Positions 1-8,562 of a stretch of 64,000 bases of DNA are shown here, piece after piece. Numbering within the stretch: position 1 is the stretch's first letter; each line of letters begins with the position of its first letter. The DNA is from Phycisphaerales bacterium (GTDB taxonomy: Bacteria; Planctomycetota; Phycisphaerae; UBA1845; Fen-1342), in assembly GCA_016710275.1 (NCBI GenBank), contig JADJXS010000001.1:2542001-2606000 (forward strand), given 5' to 3'. The position numbers and the translations under genes are program-made. The notes beneath the pieces were generated by a model, which was not told where the DNA came from, ran no database searches, and was given only the letters and a program-made list of their open reading frames with translations.

Positions 1-472
1 GATAGAACACCAGTTCGAACCCGCCCTGCGCGGCCACCGCCTGCGTCGAGCGGAGCATTTCCTTGTACAACTGCGCGGTCCAGACCCCGACCTCGCGCTT
101 CAGCGCCGCGTCGTTCACGTCGGCCCAGTTCTTGTAATCGATCTGTGCCTGAAGAAACTCGCGCTGCCGCCCGCCATAGGCCGGATCCTCCGGATTCATG
201 GCATCCAGCGCGGCCTGCATGGCGTCGAGCCGCTGACGGCGCTGGGTGTTCTCGCCCTCCAAGCGGTCGCGAATCTGCCGCAGCTCGTCGGCCAGGTCCT
301 TCTGCTGCTGCGATTCGTTCAGCACGCGCTGCACGTCGATCGTGCCCGTGCGCGTGCCGCCGGCCACCGTGGCCGTGCCGCTGCTCTGGGCGTTCAGCAC
401 GCCCAGCGTCGCCGCGCTCACGCCCACGATCAATCCCACGAACAACCCGCTCTGCCAGTTTCGCGTATTCAT
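1..472 (-). CDS. OmpH/Skp-like periplasmic chaperone (C terminus beyond window)
   Basis: This reading frame is open from an ATG at 472 down to base 2, so the gene runs off the left edge and 157 residues are visible. Residues 1-30 form a short basic start plus hydrophobic segment (MNTRNWQSGLFVGLIVGVSA), read as a signal peptide or anchor. 'GTIDVQRVLNES' follows, the typical first strand of mature OmpH/Skp proteins, and then a long charged helical stretch (QQQKDLADELRQIRDRLEGE) suited to the Skp coiled-coil arms. The family holds unfolded outer-membrane proteins in the periplasm. Family membership is by motif and layout; the C-terminal part cannot be checked. Confidence 0.75.
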   Translation of the reverse strand, partial: MNTRNWQSGLFVGLIVGVSAATLGVLNAQSSGTATVAGGTRTGTIDVQRVLNESQQQKDLADELRQIRDRLEGENTQRRQRLDAMQAALDAMNPEDPAYGGRQREFLQAQIDYKNWADVNDAALKREVGVWTAQLYKEMLRSTQAVAAQGGFELVFY

Positions 473-703
473 GCTGTTCCTTGTTCGGCCCGTTGAAGTC
501 GCCCGCCGGACCGCTGCCCGGCGGCGCCGCGCTCTCCCGGCGCAGCCCTGCATTGTCCGCGCTACGGCCCGAATCTCAAGAGCGCCGCCCACGATCGTTG
601 CTCCCGGTGTTACCGGCGGCACCACCGCCGCTTCTCCGCTGCGGACCGCTGCCGGGTACACTTCGCACGGGACCAATCCGATAGCGTCGGGCGGAATCGC
701 ACC

Positions 704-1156
704 ATGCCGCAGCTTCCCTTTCAGATTGACGTGCAAACCGGGCTATGGGCCGTGGGCGGGCTTGTTGTGCTCCTGCTCATCCTGCGGGCCGTTGCTCGCC
801 GCCGCGAAGACGCGGCGTACCGCCGCCGGCGGGCTGAGCTGAGCCGCACCTACGACAATGTGCAGATGAGTCGCGAGCAGATCGCGCGCTTGTCGGCCCG
901 TGTCATCGCGACCAGCTCCACCGGCGAAATCGTCGGCTTCGAAGTGCTGAGACAGATCGAAACCGTTTTCACCGACGGCCATCCTGCCCCGGCTCGTGCG
1001 GCCGAGGCGCTCAAGGCCCAGGCCGCGGAGCGCGGCGCCAACGCCATCATCAATCTCGCCGGGGTGCGTCAGCCCAACGGGCGCTACGCCGCTTCCGGCG
1101 ACGCGGTCATCGTGCGCCTCACTGCTTCCGGGCCGGAAAAGCCGGCCGGCGCGTAG
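704..1156 (+). CDS. membrane-anchored YbjQ-like (UPF0145-type) protein
   Basis: A protein of 150 residues. Residues 13-28 are a single hydrophobic segment followed by a very basic stretch (ARRREDAAYRRRR), so the bulk is probably cytoplasmic. The C-terminal half contains 'ALKAQAAERGANAIINL' and '...GRYAASGDAVIV', a pattern seen in the YbjQ/UPF0145 heavy-metal-binding-like fold. No catalytic residues can be named and the biochemical role is unknown. The next gene starts 15 bp after its stop on the same strand, so the two may be co-transcribed. The 231 bp before it hold no gene. Confidence 0.7.
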   Translation: MPQLPFQIDVQTGLWAVGGLVVLLLILRAVARRREDAAYRRRRAELSRTYDNVQMSREQIARLSARVIATSSTGEIVGFEVLRQIETVFTDGHPAPARAAEALKAQAAERGANAIINLAGVRQPNGRYAASGDAVIVRLTASGPEKPAGA

Positions 1157-1171
1157 GCGCTACACTTGTCC

Positions 1172-1669
1172 ATGATCTCCATCGAAAAGTGCACTGCGGG
1201 ATACGTTCTGACCGCGCAGCAGCGGCTTGCCGCACCGCTGGAGCGCGTGTTCGCTTTCTTCTCCGACGCGTTCAACCTGGAATCCATCACTCCACCGTGG
1301 CTGAAATTCCGCGTGCTGACGGAGCCGCCGATCGTCATGCGGCCCGGCCTGCGGATTGACTATCGCCTTCGCATGCGCGGATTCCCCATGAAGTGGCAGA
1401 GCGAGATCACCGTGTGGGAGCCGCCGAATCGCTTCGTGGATGAGCAGCGGATCGGTCCGTATCGTCGCTGGCATCATGAACACCGCTTCGAGCCATGCCC
1501 CGGCGGCGTCATCGCGACCGATCGGGTCGAGTATAGTGTGCCCGGCGGCGCGTTCATTCACGCGCTGCTGGTTCGGCGCGACGTGCGCACGATCTTTGAC
1601 TATCGGCGGCAGGCGCTGGCCCGGGTTTTCGGCGAACTTCCGTCCCCCGAAGAGGCCCCAATCGCTTGA
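1172..1669 (+). CDS. SRPBCC / polyketide-cyclase-like START-fold protein
   Basis: A protein of 165 residues. The opening 'AQQRLAAPLERVFAFFSDAFNLESITPPWLKF' pattern is characteristic of SRPBCC ligand-binding proteins of the type often found alone or fused to epimerases. Further family signs are 'YRLRMRGFPMKWQSEI' and 'RFVDEQRIGPYRRWHHEHRFEP'. These proteins form a helix-grip cavity for hydrophobic ligands; the ligand here is unknown. The ATG at 1172 is used; an in-frame TTG six bases upstream is possible. The stop overlaps the start of the next gene by four bases (TTGA), which indicates translational coupling with the VTT-domain membrane protein. Confidence 0.75.
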   Translation: MISIEKCTAGYVLTAQQRLAAPLERVFAFFSDAFNLESITPPWLKFRVLTEPPIVMRPGLRIDYRLRMRGFPMKWQSEITVWEPPNRFVDEQRIGPYRRWHHEHRFEPCPGGVIATDRVEYSVPGGAFIHALLVRRDVRTIFDYRRQALARVFGELPSPEEAPIA

Positions 1670-2451
1670 ATTCCAATTCTCAACCTCCCGCAGCGCCCGC
1701 GACCGGTACGGAACCTGATGCCGATTTTGTCGCGCTGTTCCGCCGTCTCGGGCCGGCCGGTGTGCTGGCCGTGCTCTCCGCCGCCGGTCCCTTTCTGGGC
1801 GGTTTCGTACTGCTGTGGTACAAAACGCCAATTGGCGAGTGGCTGACGTCGGCCGGTGAACCGTGGGGCTGGGCGGCCTTCGTCGCGTTCTTTACGCTCA
1901 CGGCCGGCCTGGCGCTGCTGCCCACCTGGTCGCAGGCCGCATTGGCCGGCGCGGTTTTTCCATTCAATGCCGCGCTCGGCGCCATCATGCTGGGCGTTTT
2001 TCTCGCATCCACACTGGGTTATGTCGTCGCCCGGCGCGTCACCGGCGAGCGCGCGATGGCGATCATCCGGGAGCACCCGCGCTGGCTGGCGGTCCATCAG
2101 GCGCTGGTGGGCGGAAGCGCCTGGAAGACATTCGGCATTGTGACGCTGGTGCGCTTCCCTCCGAATTCGCCGTTTGCACTCAGCAACCTGGTGCTGGCCG
2201 CGACGCGCGTCCCGTGGCACATCTACATCGCGGCCACTGTGGTGGGCATGGCGCCGCGCAGCGCGTTCGTGTGCTATAGCGCCGCGGCGCTCGGCGGGGT
2301 GGAGAATCGTGCGGTTTTCTGGGCCGGAATCGCGGTTACGGTGGCCGTGTTGCTCGTGATCGGAATGATCGGCAACCGCGCGCTCAATCGACTCACGCGA
2401 ACGGAGCCGGCGCCCGCAATCGTCACCCCGCCTGCTCACGAGCGACACTGA
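1666..2451 (+). CDS. VTT-domain (DedA/TVP38-like) integral membrane protein
   Basis: A protein of 261 residues starting at a TTG that overlaps the upstream stop. It is strongly hydrophobic, with about five membrane segments. The central region ('LPTWSQAALAGAVFPFNAALGA...VARRVTG') and 'VRFPPNSPFALSNLVLAATRVPWHIY' match the VTT fold of the DedA/TVP38/TMEM64 group, with the re-entrant G/P-rich segments and the conserved arginine before 'FPP'. Family members are implicated in lipid scrambling and membrane homeostasis. A substrate cannot be assigned. Its coupling to an SRPBCC protein is suggestive of lipid handling, but this is inference. Confidence 0.8.
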   Translation: MNSNSQPPAAPATGTEPDADFVALFRRLGPAGVLAVLSAAGPFLGGFVLLWYKTPIGEWLTSAGEPWGWAAFVAFFTLTAGLALLPTWSQAALAGAVFPFNAALGAIMLGVFLASTLGYVVARRVTGERAMAIIREHPRWLAVHQALVGGSAWKTFGIVTLVRFPPNSPFALSNLVLAATRVPWHIYIAATVVGMAPRSAFVCYSAAALGGVENRAVFWAGIAVTVAVLLVIGMIGNRALNRLTRTEPAPAIVTPPAHERH

Positions 2452-2529
2452 CGAGGTTTCGGGGGTGGTCGTCGGACAAGGCAATCGGACAAGCCGCTGG
2501 CGCCGGGCTGCCGCGAAATTCTGCCGCGC

Positions 2530-2568
2530 AAAAAAAGTGGCCCGCTCCCTCCGACCAAGGAGCGGGCC
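2530..2568 (-). terminator. Rho-independent terminator (minus strand)
   Basis: A perfect 10-bp stem (2539-2548 with 2559-2568) closes a 10-nt loop. On the minus strand it is followed after two bases by seven Ts (A-run at 2530-2536). It would stop transcripts coming from rlmN and the small ORF at 2598-2756. There is no T-run in the plus direction. Confidence 0.8.
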
Positions 2569-2597
2569 GAGTGCATTGGCAAGAAGGGCGAGCCGAT

Positions 2598-2756
2598 CTA
2601 CGTCTTGCCAATCTCCTCCACACCGAGTGGAGAAGTCTGCGCCGCCGAGCCGAGAGGCGTCCGGCGGGTTTCGTCAAAATCCACCGAGTCAGTGGACAGG
2701 GTCAACGTCACCCTGCCCGTCAATAAATCCGCCGGCTGCTGCAAATCCGCCGGCAT
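2598..2756 (-). CDS. possible small protein, 52 residues
   Basis: This short minus-strand frame starts at an ATG (MPADLQQPADLLTGRVTLTL) and ends 30 bases before the T-run terminator at 2530-2568. The product is soluble and mildly acidic, with no signal peptide, membrane segment or cysteines, and I recognise no family. No clear ribosome-binding site precedes it. The DNA contains a 12-bp direct repeat (GCCGGCGGATTT, twice, 18 bp apart) at the start. The only support is position: a terminator needs a transcript, and the 450 bp between rlmN and the terminator is otherwise empty. It may equally be the 3' untranslated region of rlmN. Confidence 0.3.
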   Translation of the reverse strand: MPADLQQPADLLTGRVTLTLSTDSVDFDETRRTPLGSAAQTSPLGVEEIGKT

Positions 2757-3051
2757 CTAATGAACTACAGGCTGCTGCTCGAACTCATGCGCGGTGCGGC
2801 CGACGGCCGCCAAACCAAAACCCCGTTGTTGCAGGCCCTGCCGGGTACGCCGGTCGCGGCAAGCCGATGTGCCTGCCGCATCCACTCCGCACCCAACAGA
2901 TGCCGCAGTATTCGCTGCTCCATGCAGTCCTTCGAGACCCGCTAGCGGAATCTACAATCTCCGACAATCATCGACAGAATCGGAACCCTCTCGATTGGTC
3001 CTGCGGGAAGCGGTTCGCGGAATTGTCGGGAAAGGGCGGTTAAGTCCCGAT

Positions 3052-4215
3052 TCAGCCGGGCTGGTCCGTTGCGGGAGGATCGGCGGCGACGGCGGGTGAG
3101 ATCGGCGCCGCGACGGCGGGTGAGATCGGCGCCGCGACGGTTGTGGATCGGCGCAATTGCCCGCACGCAGCAGCGATATCCGACCCGCGGGAGGTGCGCA
3201 AGTGTGAGTTCACGCCGCGCTCGCGCAGCCGCTCCTGAAAGCGATAAGCACTCTCTGCGGTCGGCCGCTGAAAGGGGAGTCCTTCGACGGGGTTGTAGCG
3301 CAGCAGGTTGACGTTCGCCCGCAGTCGCCGCGCCAGCGCCGCGAGGCGGTCCGCGTGCCGCGGGCGGTCATTCACTTCGTGCAGCAGCACATACTCGAAG
3401 GTCACTTCGCGGCCGGTGCGGTCGAAGTAGTAACGGCAGGAATCCAGCAGTTCGTCAATCGGCACGTCCCACGGGATCAACTCCCGCCGCAGCTCATCAT
3501 CCGGCGCATGCAGCGAAAGCGCCAGGTTGAGCTGCAAGTCCTCCTCGGCCAGACGCCGAATCTGCTTCGGCAGGCCGACGGTGCTGACCGTGAACTTCCG
3601 CGCGCCAATGCCCAGCCCCCACGGTGCATTCAGAATGCGGATGGCCGCGAGCACGTTTTCGTAATTCGCCAGCGGCTCGCCCATGCCCATGAACACGATG
3701 TTCGACAGGCGGCCGCGGGAGCCGATCAACCGCCGGATCAACTGCGCCTGTTCGACGATCTCGCCGGTGGTGAGGTTTCGCTGCACGCCGTTGATCCCGC
3801 TGGCGCAGAAGCGACAGCCGACCGGGCAGCCGACCTGCGACGACACGCAGGCCGTGTGCCGCTCACCGTCGGGAATCCAGACCGTCTCGACCGAGCCGCC
3901 GTCCGGCCAGCCGATCAGCAGCTTCTTGGTACCGTCCGATGATGCGCTCTCGCGCACGATGTTTCCGCGATAGACCACCGCCAGTTCGGCCAGCCGTTCG
4001 CGCACGCCGCGCGGGAAATTCAGCATCTGGTCGAAGGATTCAACCCGCTTGGCGTAGAGCCAGTCCAGGCACTGATCGACGCGATAGGTCTGATCCGCCC
4101 CCGCCTGTGCGAGCAAGGCGCGCAGCTCCGGCACGGCCATCCCGAGTACATGGCTTCGGGCGTCCGCATCGGCCGGGACAGCAACGGAGATCGGTTGGAC
4201 GGGCAGCGTCGGCAT
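3052..4215 (-). CDS. rlmN: 23S rRNA (A2503-C2) / tRNA (A37-C2) methyltransferase RlmN
   Basis: A radical-SAM enzyme of 387 residues that methylates C2 of A2503 in 23S rRNA and A37 in some tRNAs. The cluster motif CxxxCxxC is present as CPVGCRFC (Cys130, 134, 137). 'GMGEPLANYENVL' is the SAM-binding GGE-like motif, 'STVGLP' and 'LALSLHAP' are RlmN hallmarks, and the catalytic C-terminal cysteine lies in 'DIAAACGQL'. The last 30 residues go beyond the usual family end and carry a duplicated AAPISPAV created by a 24-bp tandem repeat. The M14 peptidase gene lies 24 bp upstream on the same strand. Confidence 0.96.
   Translation of the reverse strand: MPTLPVQPISVAVPADADARSHVLGMAVPELRALLAQAGADQTYRVDQCLDWLYAKRVESFDQMLNFPRGVRERLAELAVVYRGNIVRESASSDGTKKLLIGWPDGGSVETVWIPDGERHTACVSSQVGCPVGCRFCASGINGVQRNLTTGEIVEQAQLIRRLIGSRGRLSNIVFMGMGEPLANYENVLAAIRILNAPWGLGIGARKFTVSTVGLPKQIRRLAEEDLQLNLALSLHAPDDELRRELIPWDVPIDELLDSCRYYFDRTGREVTFEYVLLHEVNDRPRHADRLAALARRLRANVNLLRYNPVEGLPFQRPTAESAYRFQERLRERGVNSHLRTSRGSDIAAACGQLRRSTTVAAPISPAVAAPISPAVAADPPATDQPG
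3091..3138. repeat. 24-bp perfect tandem duplication inside rlmN
   Basis: Two identical 24-bp units (3091-3114 and 3115-3138) lie in frame in the last codons of rlmN and encode AAPISPAV twice. They fall after the catalytic cysteine, so the enzyme core is not touched. Confidence 0.9.
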
Positions 4216-4239
4216 GAGGGAATCCTATCCGACCGTTGC

Positions 4240-6537
4240 TCAGCCGCCCGTAATCAGCGCGACAAATGGATCGATGTCGAAGTTATTGACCAGCCCGTCG
4301 CCGTTGACATCCCCCCGCAGCGGGTCGCAGCCGGGGTGTGCGGCGTGGTAGGAAGGGGGGTCCACCAGCAGCAGCACAAACGGGTCAATGTCGAAGTTGT
4401 TTACCGCGCCGTCGCAGTTCAGATCGCCCGGCAGATTCGACAGGGAGCACGACAGGGAGACGACCCGCACGTCGTCCAGGGCAGCCTCGGTCACGGCGTT
4501 GCGCCACTCGGTCACGGTCGCACGCAGGTAGAACACGCCGCCTGAAAGGGGGATGTACTCACCCAGCTCAAACGCAGCCCGCTCCCACTGCCCCAGGTGC
4601 CCGACGCGCTCCAGCGTCACCCAGGACTGCTGATCCGTGGAGACGGCCAGCTCCAGCTCGCCGGCGTTCAACCCGCCCGAATCACGCGCGACCATCCAGC
4701 GCCAGTAGGACAGCTCGGCCGCCGGGCCGCTGACCGGGATCGGCGGGGAAGTCACGACCGCCGGGGAGCCGACATCCACGTCATAGAGCGACGGGTCAGG
4801 AAGCGGCCCTTGTCCGGTTACGAGGCAGTAGCTCCCGATGCCGAAGGGGTTGTCCTCGGACGGCGCGGCCGGGGCCCCGAGGTAGCTCGTTCCCATCGGC
4901 TCGACACGAGTCCAGGAACCGCCCCCGGCCGGTTGCGCCACCCACCCGCGCTGGGCCTCAAAGTCATCGTGGAAATCCTGCGTCGCGGAAACGACCGGGA
5001 TTTTGAATCCAAGAAATGGCGCACCGGCGGGGAGAAATGCCGACCCGCCACCGACGGTGCCAACCTGGATGTAGAACTCAATCGACCGGCCGCAGGCCGT
5101 GGCGGGAAGCGCAGCACTCCAGTTTCCAACCCAGTCGGACGAGGCCTCGACTTCGACGAACGGATCGGTCGGCAGTGTTCGCGCATACACGTGGATGTCG
5201 CCGGTCGGCTGCTTTCGCGCCGGCGACACGCGGAACATCATACTGGTCGGCGTCTGCGGCGCAATCCGTGGCGGCCAATCCGCGATCAGGCGGATGTCGT
5301 CCGAGGCGTACTCTGTCAGCTCCAGCATCGACGGCCAGATTTCCTCGCAGGTCGGGCGGATCTGGTCGGGCGGCAGAAGAAACCCGAAACTGCCGGTATC
5401 GCGCACTTCGTAGGCAAACGCCAGCGCCCCGCTTTCGGCGTAGACCCAGTCGCAGGCAGTGCCGGATGCCGGGTACAGCGTCGTGTAGAGCTGCCCGAAG
5501 CCGTAGGCGGAGTGATGCGTCCCATGTATGGCGCGCGTCATTCGCCGCGCAAGCGAGTGATACGCCTCGGCGTCATCTGTCTCCGTGGCGACGGTGCCCC
5601 ACGGGTACATCACCAGCTGCGAATAGCTGTGCAGGTCGATGTGCGCGACAAAGTTGGGGTTTTCGTACAGCAGGTTGCGCAGCGCCTGCGTCTCCGCCTC
5701 TGAAAAGGCCGACGGGCCGCGATAGGTTTCCGAACCGGGGCTGCCGCTCGAGCCGGCGCCGCCCCAGCCATAGGCCCAGTTGCGGTTCAGGTCCACGCCG
5801 TAGGCGCCGCCGAAGGGCCGCCGGTTTTTTCGCCAAAGGCGCTGCGTCGTCCAGGAATACTCATACCCGTCCGGGTTCACGACCGGCACGATATACCACG
5901 CGGCTCGGTCCACCAGCGATCGAACGCGGAAGTCGGTGTCGTAGCGGTTGATCAGTTGGGCCGCCGCGTACAGCATCACCGGAATCGTGACCCATTCGCG
6001 CGCATGCTGGCAGCCGTGATAGAGGACGCTGGGCCGATCGGCCGGACTGCTGCAGATTCGAAGCGCGCGAATGTCGCGCCCCTCCAGCGTCCGCCCGATG
6101 AGAATGGACTGAACCAGGTCGGGGCGCTGCGCGGCCAACTGGTTCATGTAGGCGTACACGTCCGATAGCGGCAGGTAGCCGTCGAACGGGTCGGCCAGTC
6201 CGGCGATCACGGGGCCGGTTGTGCCGATCAATGCCTGCACGTCCTCGATCAGCACTTCGAATTCGATGCCGCTTTCGGCGAGCATCGAGAATTGGGCGGG
6301 GCTCACGCGTATGTCCAACGGCGCGTGATCCTCGTGATGGCTCCAGATGTCATCCGTCAGGGCGTGAACCTGGGCCAGCGAGTGATCATCCTGCGGGTGG
6401 ACACGCACGACCCGGTGCCCGTCATAGCGCGTCGGAGGCTCGTTACCGAGAGCGCGCACGGACAGCATGCCGGCTGCCAGCAAGAACAACCCCACCCAGT
6501 GCTTGCGCCCCATCAACTTGCGCTCCCATCGCTCCAT
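4240..6537 (-). CDS. secreted M14 zinc carboxypeptidase with C-terminal dockerin repeats
   Basis: A protein of about 765 residues. The N terminus (MERWERKLMGRKHWVGLFLLAAG...) is a signal peptide; an upstream extension of the frame lacks a signal and is rejected, and ATG 6513 is also possible. The catalytic domain shows the M14 zinc ligands HxxE ('CQHAREW') and His ('DLHSYSQ'), and the general-base Glu in 'FAYEVRDTGSFGF'. A beta-rich region follows, including a MAM/jelly-roll-like segment with 'SYWRWMVARDSGG'. The last 60 residues hold two dockerin type I-like calcium loops (GDLNCDGAVNNFDIDPFV and GDVNGDGLVNNFDIDPFV). It is probably exported and anchored or assembled through the dockerins. Confidence 0.92.
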   Translation of the reverse strand: MERWERKLMGRKHWVGLFLLAAGMLSVRALGNEPPTRYDGHRVVRVHPQDDHSLAQVHALTDDIWSHHEDHAPLDIRVSPAQFSMLAESGIEFEVLIEDVQALIGTTGPVIAGLADPFDGYLPLSDVYAYMNQLAAQRPDLVQSILIGRTLEGRDIRALRICSSPADRPSVLYHGCQHAREWVTIPVMLYAAAQLINRYDTDFRVRSLVDRAAWYIVPVVNPDGYEYSWTTQRLWRKNRRPFGGAYGVDLNRNWAYGWGGAGSSGSPGSETYRGPSAFSEAETQALRNLLYENPNFVAHIDLHSYSQLVMYPWGTVATETDDAEAYHSLARRMTRAIHGTHHSAYGFGQLYTTLYPASGTACDWVYAESGALAFAYEVRDTGSFGFLLPPDQIRPTCEEIWPSMLELTEYASDDIRLIADWPPRIAPQTPTSMMFRVSPARKQPTGDIHVYARTLPTDPFVEVEASSDWVGNWSAALPATACGRSIEFYIQVGTVGGGSAFLPAGAPFLGFKIPVVSATQDFHDDFEAQRGWVAQPAGGGSWTRVEPMGTSYLGAPAAPSEDNPFGIGSYCLVTGQGPLPDPSLYDVDVGSPAVVTSPPIPVSGPAAELSYWRWMVARDSGGLNAGELELAVSTDQQSWVTLERVGHLGQWERAAFELGEYIPLSGGVFYLRATVTEWRNAVTEAALDDVRVVSLSCSLSNLPGDLNCDGAVNNFDIDPFVLLLVDPPSYHAAHPGCDPLRGDVNGDGLVNNFDIDPFVALITGG

Positions 6538-6603
6538 GGCGTCTTGTGCCGAAGTGCATGAGTATACCATCGCGAGCACTGATTCCGGGTATATTGAGCG
6601 GCC

Positions 6604-7095
6604 ATGTCGGTCCGGTTCAATTCCAATTGCGCCCACCCCTGTCCAGCCGGCAGAATCTCGCATACCCGTCTGTTTCTCGCGTTGTTGATGGTCGTTGTTC
6701 TGGGCCTTCCGCCGCGCGGCCAGGCGCTGTTTGCGGTTGGGGCGATGGCCGGGACAACCGCGCATGTGACCGCAACTCATTCCCCGCCAGCGGTTTGCAG
6801 TTGCTGCTGCGGGGAGGCCGGTATCGTCTGCCGATGCGGCTGCACGGTGCCTTCCCGACCGGGAGAGAATGAGCAGGGGAGGCGTTCGGTAGGGGGGTGC
6901 AAATGCGCGGACCCGGATCGCACGGCACCGACGCTCGATTTTCGGCCGCCCTCGCTCCGCGATTCAGCCCCGTCGACCGGCTTTTCGATCCGCCCGACAT
7001 TCGATCACGGGTGCGTCTCAAAAGCTCTCGAACCGGGGGAAGTCAATACGCCACCTCCGCGGGATCATCGTTTCACCGGCGTTCGATTGATCTGA
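6604..7095 (+). CDS. cysteine-rich membrane-anchored protein, unknown function
   Basis: A protein of 163 residues. Residues 20-50 hold one hydrophobic segment. Directly after it lies a dense cysteine cluster (AVCSCCCGEAGIVCRCGCTV, nine cysteines in about 20 residues) with one more CKC soon after, which suggests metal or Fe-S binding outside or at the membrane. The remaining C-terminal half is proline-rich and low in structure. No family is recognised. It precedes the HMA lipoprotein and outer-membrane protein genes by 160 bp, so a metal-related role is plausible but only inferred from context. Confidence 0.55.
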   Translation: MSVRFNSNCAHPCPAGRISHTRLFLALLMVVVLGLPPRGQALFAVGAMAGTTAHVTATHSPPAVCSCCCGEAGIVCRCGCTVPSRPGENEQGRRSVGGCKCADPDRTAPTLDFRPPSLRDSAPSTGFSIRPTFDHGCVSKALEPGEVNTPPPRDHRFTGVRLI

Positions 7096-7258
7096 TGCGA
7101 TACGCCGCATTTCCTTCGCGGCGTTTTGTGCGTCCACATCTTCGAGTGTTCAGATCGTCGGGCACATGCCGATTGGCATGGCTCACCGCTCGCGTTGAAT
7201 TGCCTGATCCGCCCATGCGGCCGCACGACGGCCGAGCCGGGCCTCCGGGAGAAATCTC

Positions 7259-7636
7259 ATGTCTGATTACCAATCCGTTCGGCCGCATCGCCTTGCGTTT
7301 GCGGGCAGCATCGGCACGTTGTTCGCGGTCCTGCTGTCCCTGGGCGGCTGCTCCGCCGGTCATGGCTCCAATGAGCCGGCCGAGGAAAGCCCCGCCGTTC
7401 GCGGCTCCAGCGTGGTCCTGCACGTTCGCGGGTTGAGCTGTCCGCTGTGCGCCAACAGCATTGAGAAGCAGCTCAAGCGCCGGGCCGGCGCGCAGCACGT
7501 GCTGGTGGACCTCGGCAGCGGGCGCGTCACGGTGCAGTTGTCGAAAGGCGCTGCGCCGACGCATCGCGACCTCCGCAGCGCCATCGACGCCGCCGGATTC
7601 ACGCTCGATCGCATCGAGGAAGGGGGGACGCCATGA
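7259..7636 (+). CDS. lipoprotein with heavy-metal-associated (HMA) domain
   Basis: A protein of 125 residues. Residues 12-31 are a lipoprotein signal ending in the lipobox LGGC. After a short acidic linker comes a complete HMA ferredoxin-like domain with the metal motif CPLC in 'VRGLSCPLCANSIEKQL', then 'VDLGSGRVTVQLSKG' and 'AAGFTLDRIEE', the usual beta-alpha-beta order. HMA domains bind Cu(I), Zn or Hg through the CxxC pair. Having one as a free lipoprotein rather than on a P-type ATPase is unusual. Its stop overlaps the start of the outer-membrane protein gene by four bases (ATGA), so the two are made together. Confidence 0.85.
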   Translation: MSDYQSVRPHRLAFAGSIGTLFAVLLSLGGCSAGHGSNEPAEESPAVRGSSVVLHVRGLSCPLCANSIEKQLKRRAGAQHVLVDLGSGRVTVQLSKGAAPTHRDLRSAIDAAGFTLDRIEEGGTP

Positions 7637-8520
7637 AGGGCCACGCTCCTTCGCCTTCTGCAGGGCGACTCGTGAACTACCACGTGCCGGCCGTTGTCGC
7701 GCTTCTGGCGGCGCTCTTGCCCGGCCATGTCGCATATGGGCAGCAGCCGACCAACGCATTCGCCAGCGGCACCGGCCCGTCTCCGGGGCAGGTGACGCTG
7801 ATGGAGCAATTCCGCTACACGCAACTGACGCTGCGCGACGCGCCGGCCGCCGAGCGCGGCCGCATCCGCGAATTTGGGCTTGAGAACATGGTGCACGTCG
7901 GTTTGCTTCCTGAACTGACGCTGGCCGCGGTCGTGCCAGTGGCCTATCGCGACCGACGCTACGAACCCGGCGGGCGCGAAGAGGATCTCGGCGTCGGCGA
8001 TGCGACGATCTTCGCCAGCTATCGCTTTCTGCGCCACGACTTCTCGCCGCTCAACACGCTGCGCGTGAGCGCACTCGGCGGAGCGCAGGTGCGCACCGGC
8101 GACGGCCCCTTTACCGGCGACGCCTACAACCCGCTGATCGGCCTGGCGTTCACCGCCATCATCGATCGACACGGCTTCAACGGCGATTGCGTCTGGACCT
8201 TTACGACGGACGGCGTCGCGCGGCCGCTGCGCGCCGGCGAGTCCACGGCCGACGTCCTTCGATACGACCTGGCCTACCTCTACCGGCTGTATCCGGTTGA
8301 ATACGCGGCCGACACACCGGGTGCGCTGTACGCGGTGTGCGAGCTGAACGGCGTGTATGAGACCAACGGCGACAACGAGCTGCTGATCGCGCCGGGGATC
8401 ATGTGGGAAGCTGCGACCTGGGCGCTGGAGGTCAGCGCGCAAGCGCCGGCATGGCGCGGAATCTCAAACCGCGCCGAGACGGATTACTCGGTCGTCATCG
8501 GGCTGCGCCTGACGTTCTGA
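7633..8520 (+). CDS. outer-membrane transporter-like beta-barrel protein
   Basis: A protein of 295 residues with a signal peptide ending near 'VAYGQQ'. The rest alternates polar and hydrophobic residues as in a beta-barrel and ends in 'VVIGLRLTF', a classical outer-membrane C terminus with terminal Phe. The layout 'ENMVHVGLLPELTLAAVVPVAYRDRR' and 'LGVGDATIFASYRFL' resembles the MetA/phenol-degradation-type barrel family (PF13557-like). It is translationally coupled to the HMA lipoprotein, which suggests a role in metal movement across the outer membrane, though no substrate can be read from the sequence. Confidence 0.7.
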   Translation: MKGHAPSPSAGRLVNYHVPAVVALLAALLPGHVAYGQQPTNAFASGTGPSPGQVTLMEQFRYTQLTLRDAPAAERGRIREFGLENMVHVGLLPELTLAAVVPVAYRDRRYEPGGREEDLGVGDATIFASYRFLRHDFSPLNTLRVSALGGAQVRTGDGPFTGDAYNPLIGLAFTAIIDRHGFNGDCVWTFTTDGVARPLRAGESTADVLRYDLAYLYRLYPVEYAADTPGALYAVCELNGVYETNGDNELLIAPGIMWEAATWALEVSAQAPAWRGISNRAETDYSVVIGLRLTF

Positions 8521-8562
8521 CGCGCTGTGGAGCGCCTGCGCCGTTTCGGGTATGACCTCGGC

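Noticed and set aside
2465..3043. 192-codon plus-strand frame between the VTT protein and rlmN
   Set aside because: It reads through a minus-strand terminator, has no ribosome-binding site and gives Arg/Ser/Pro-rich sequence.
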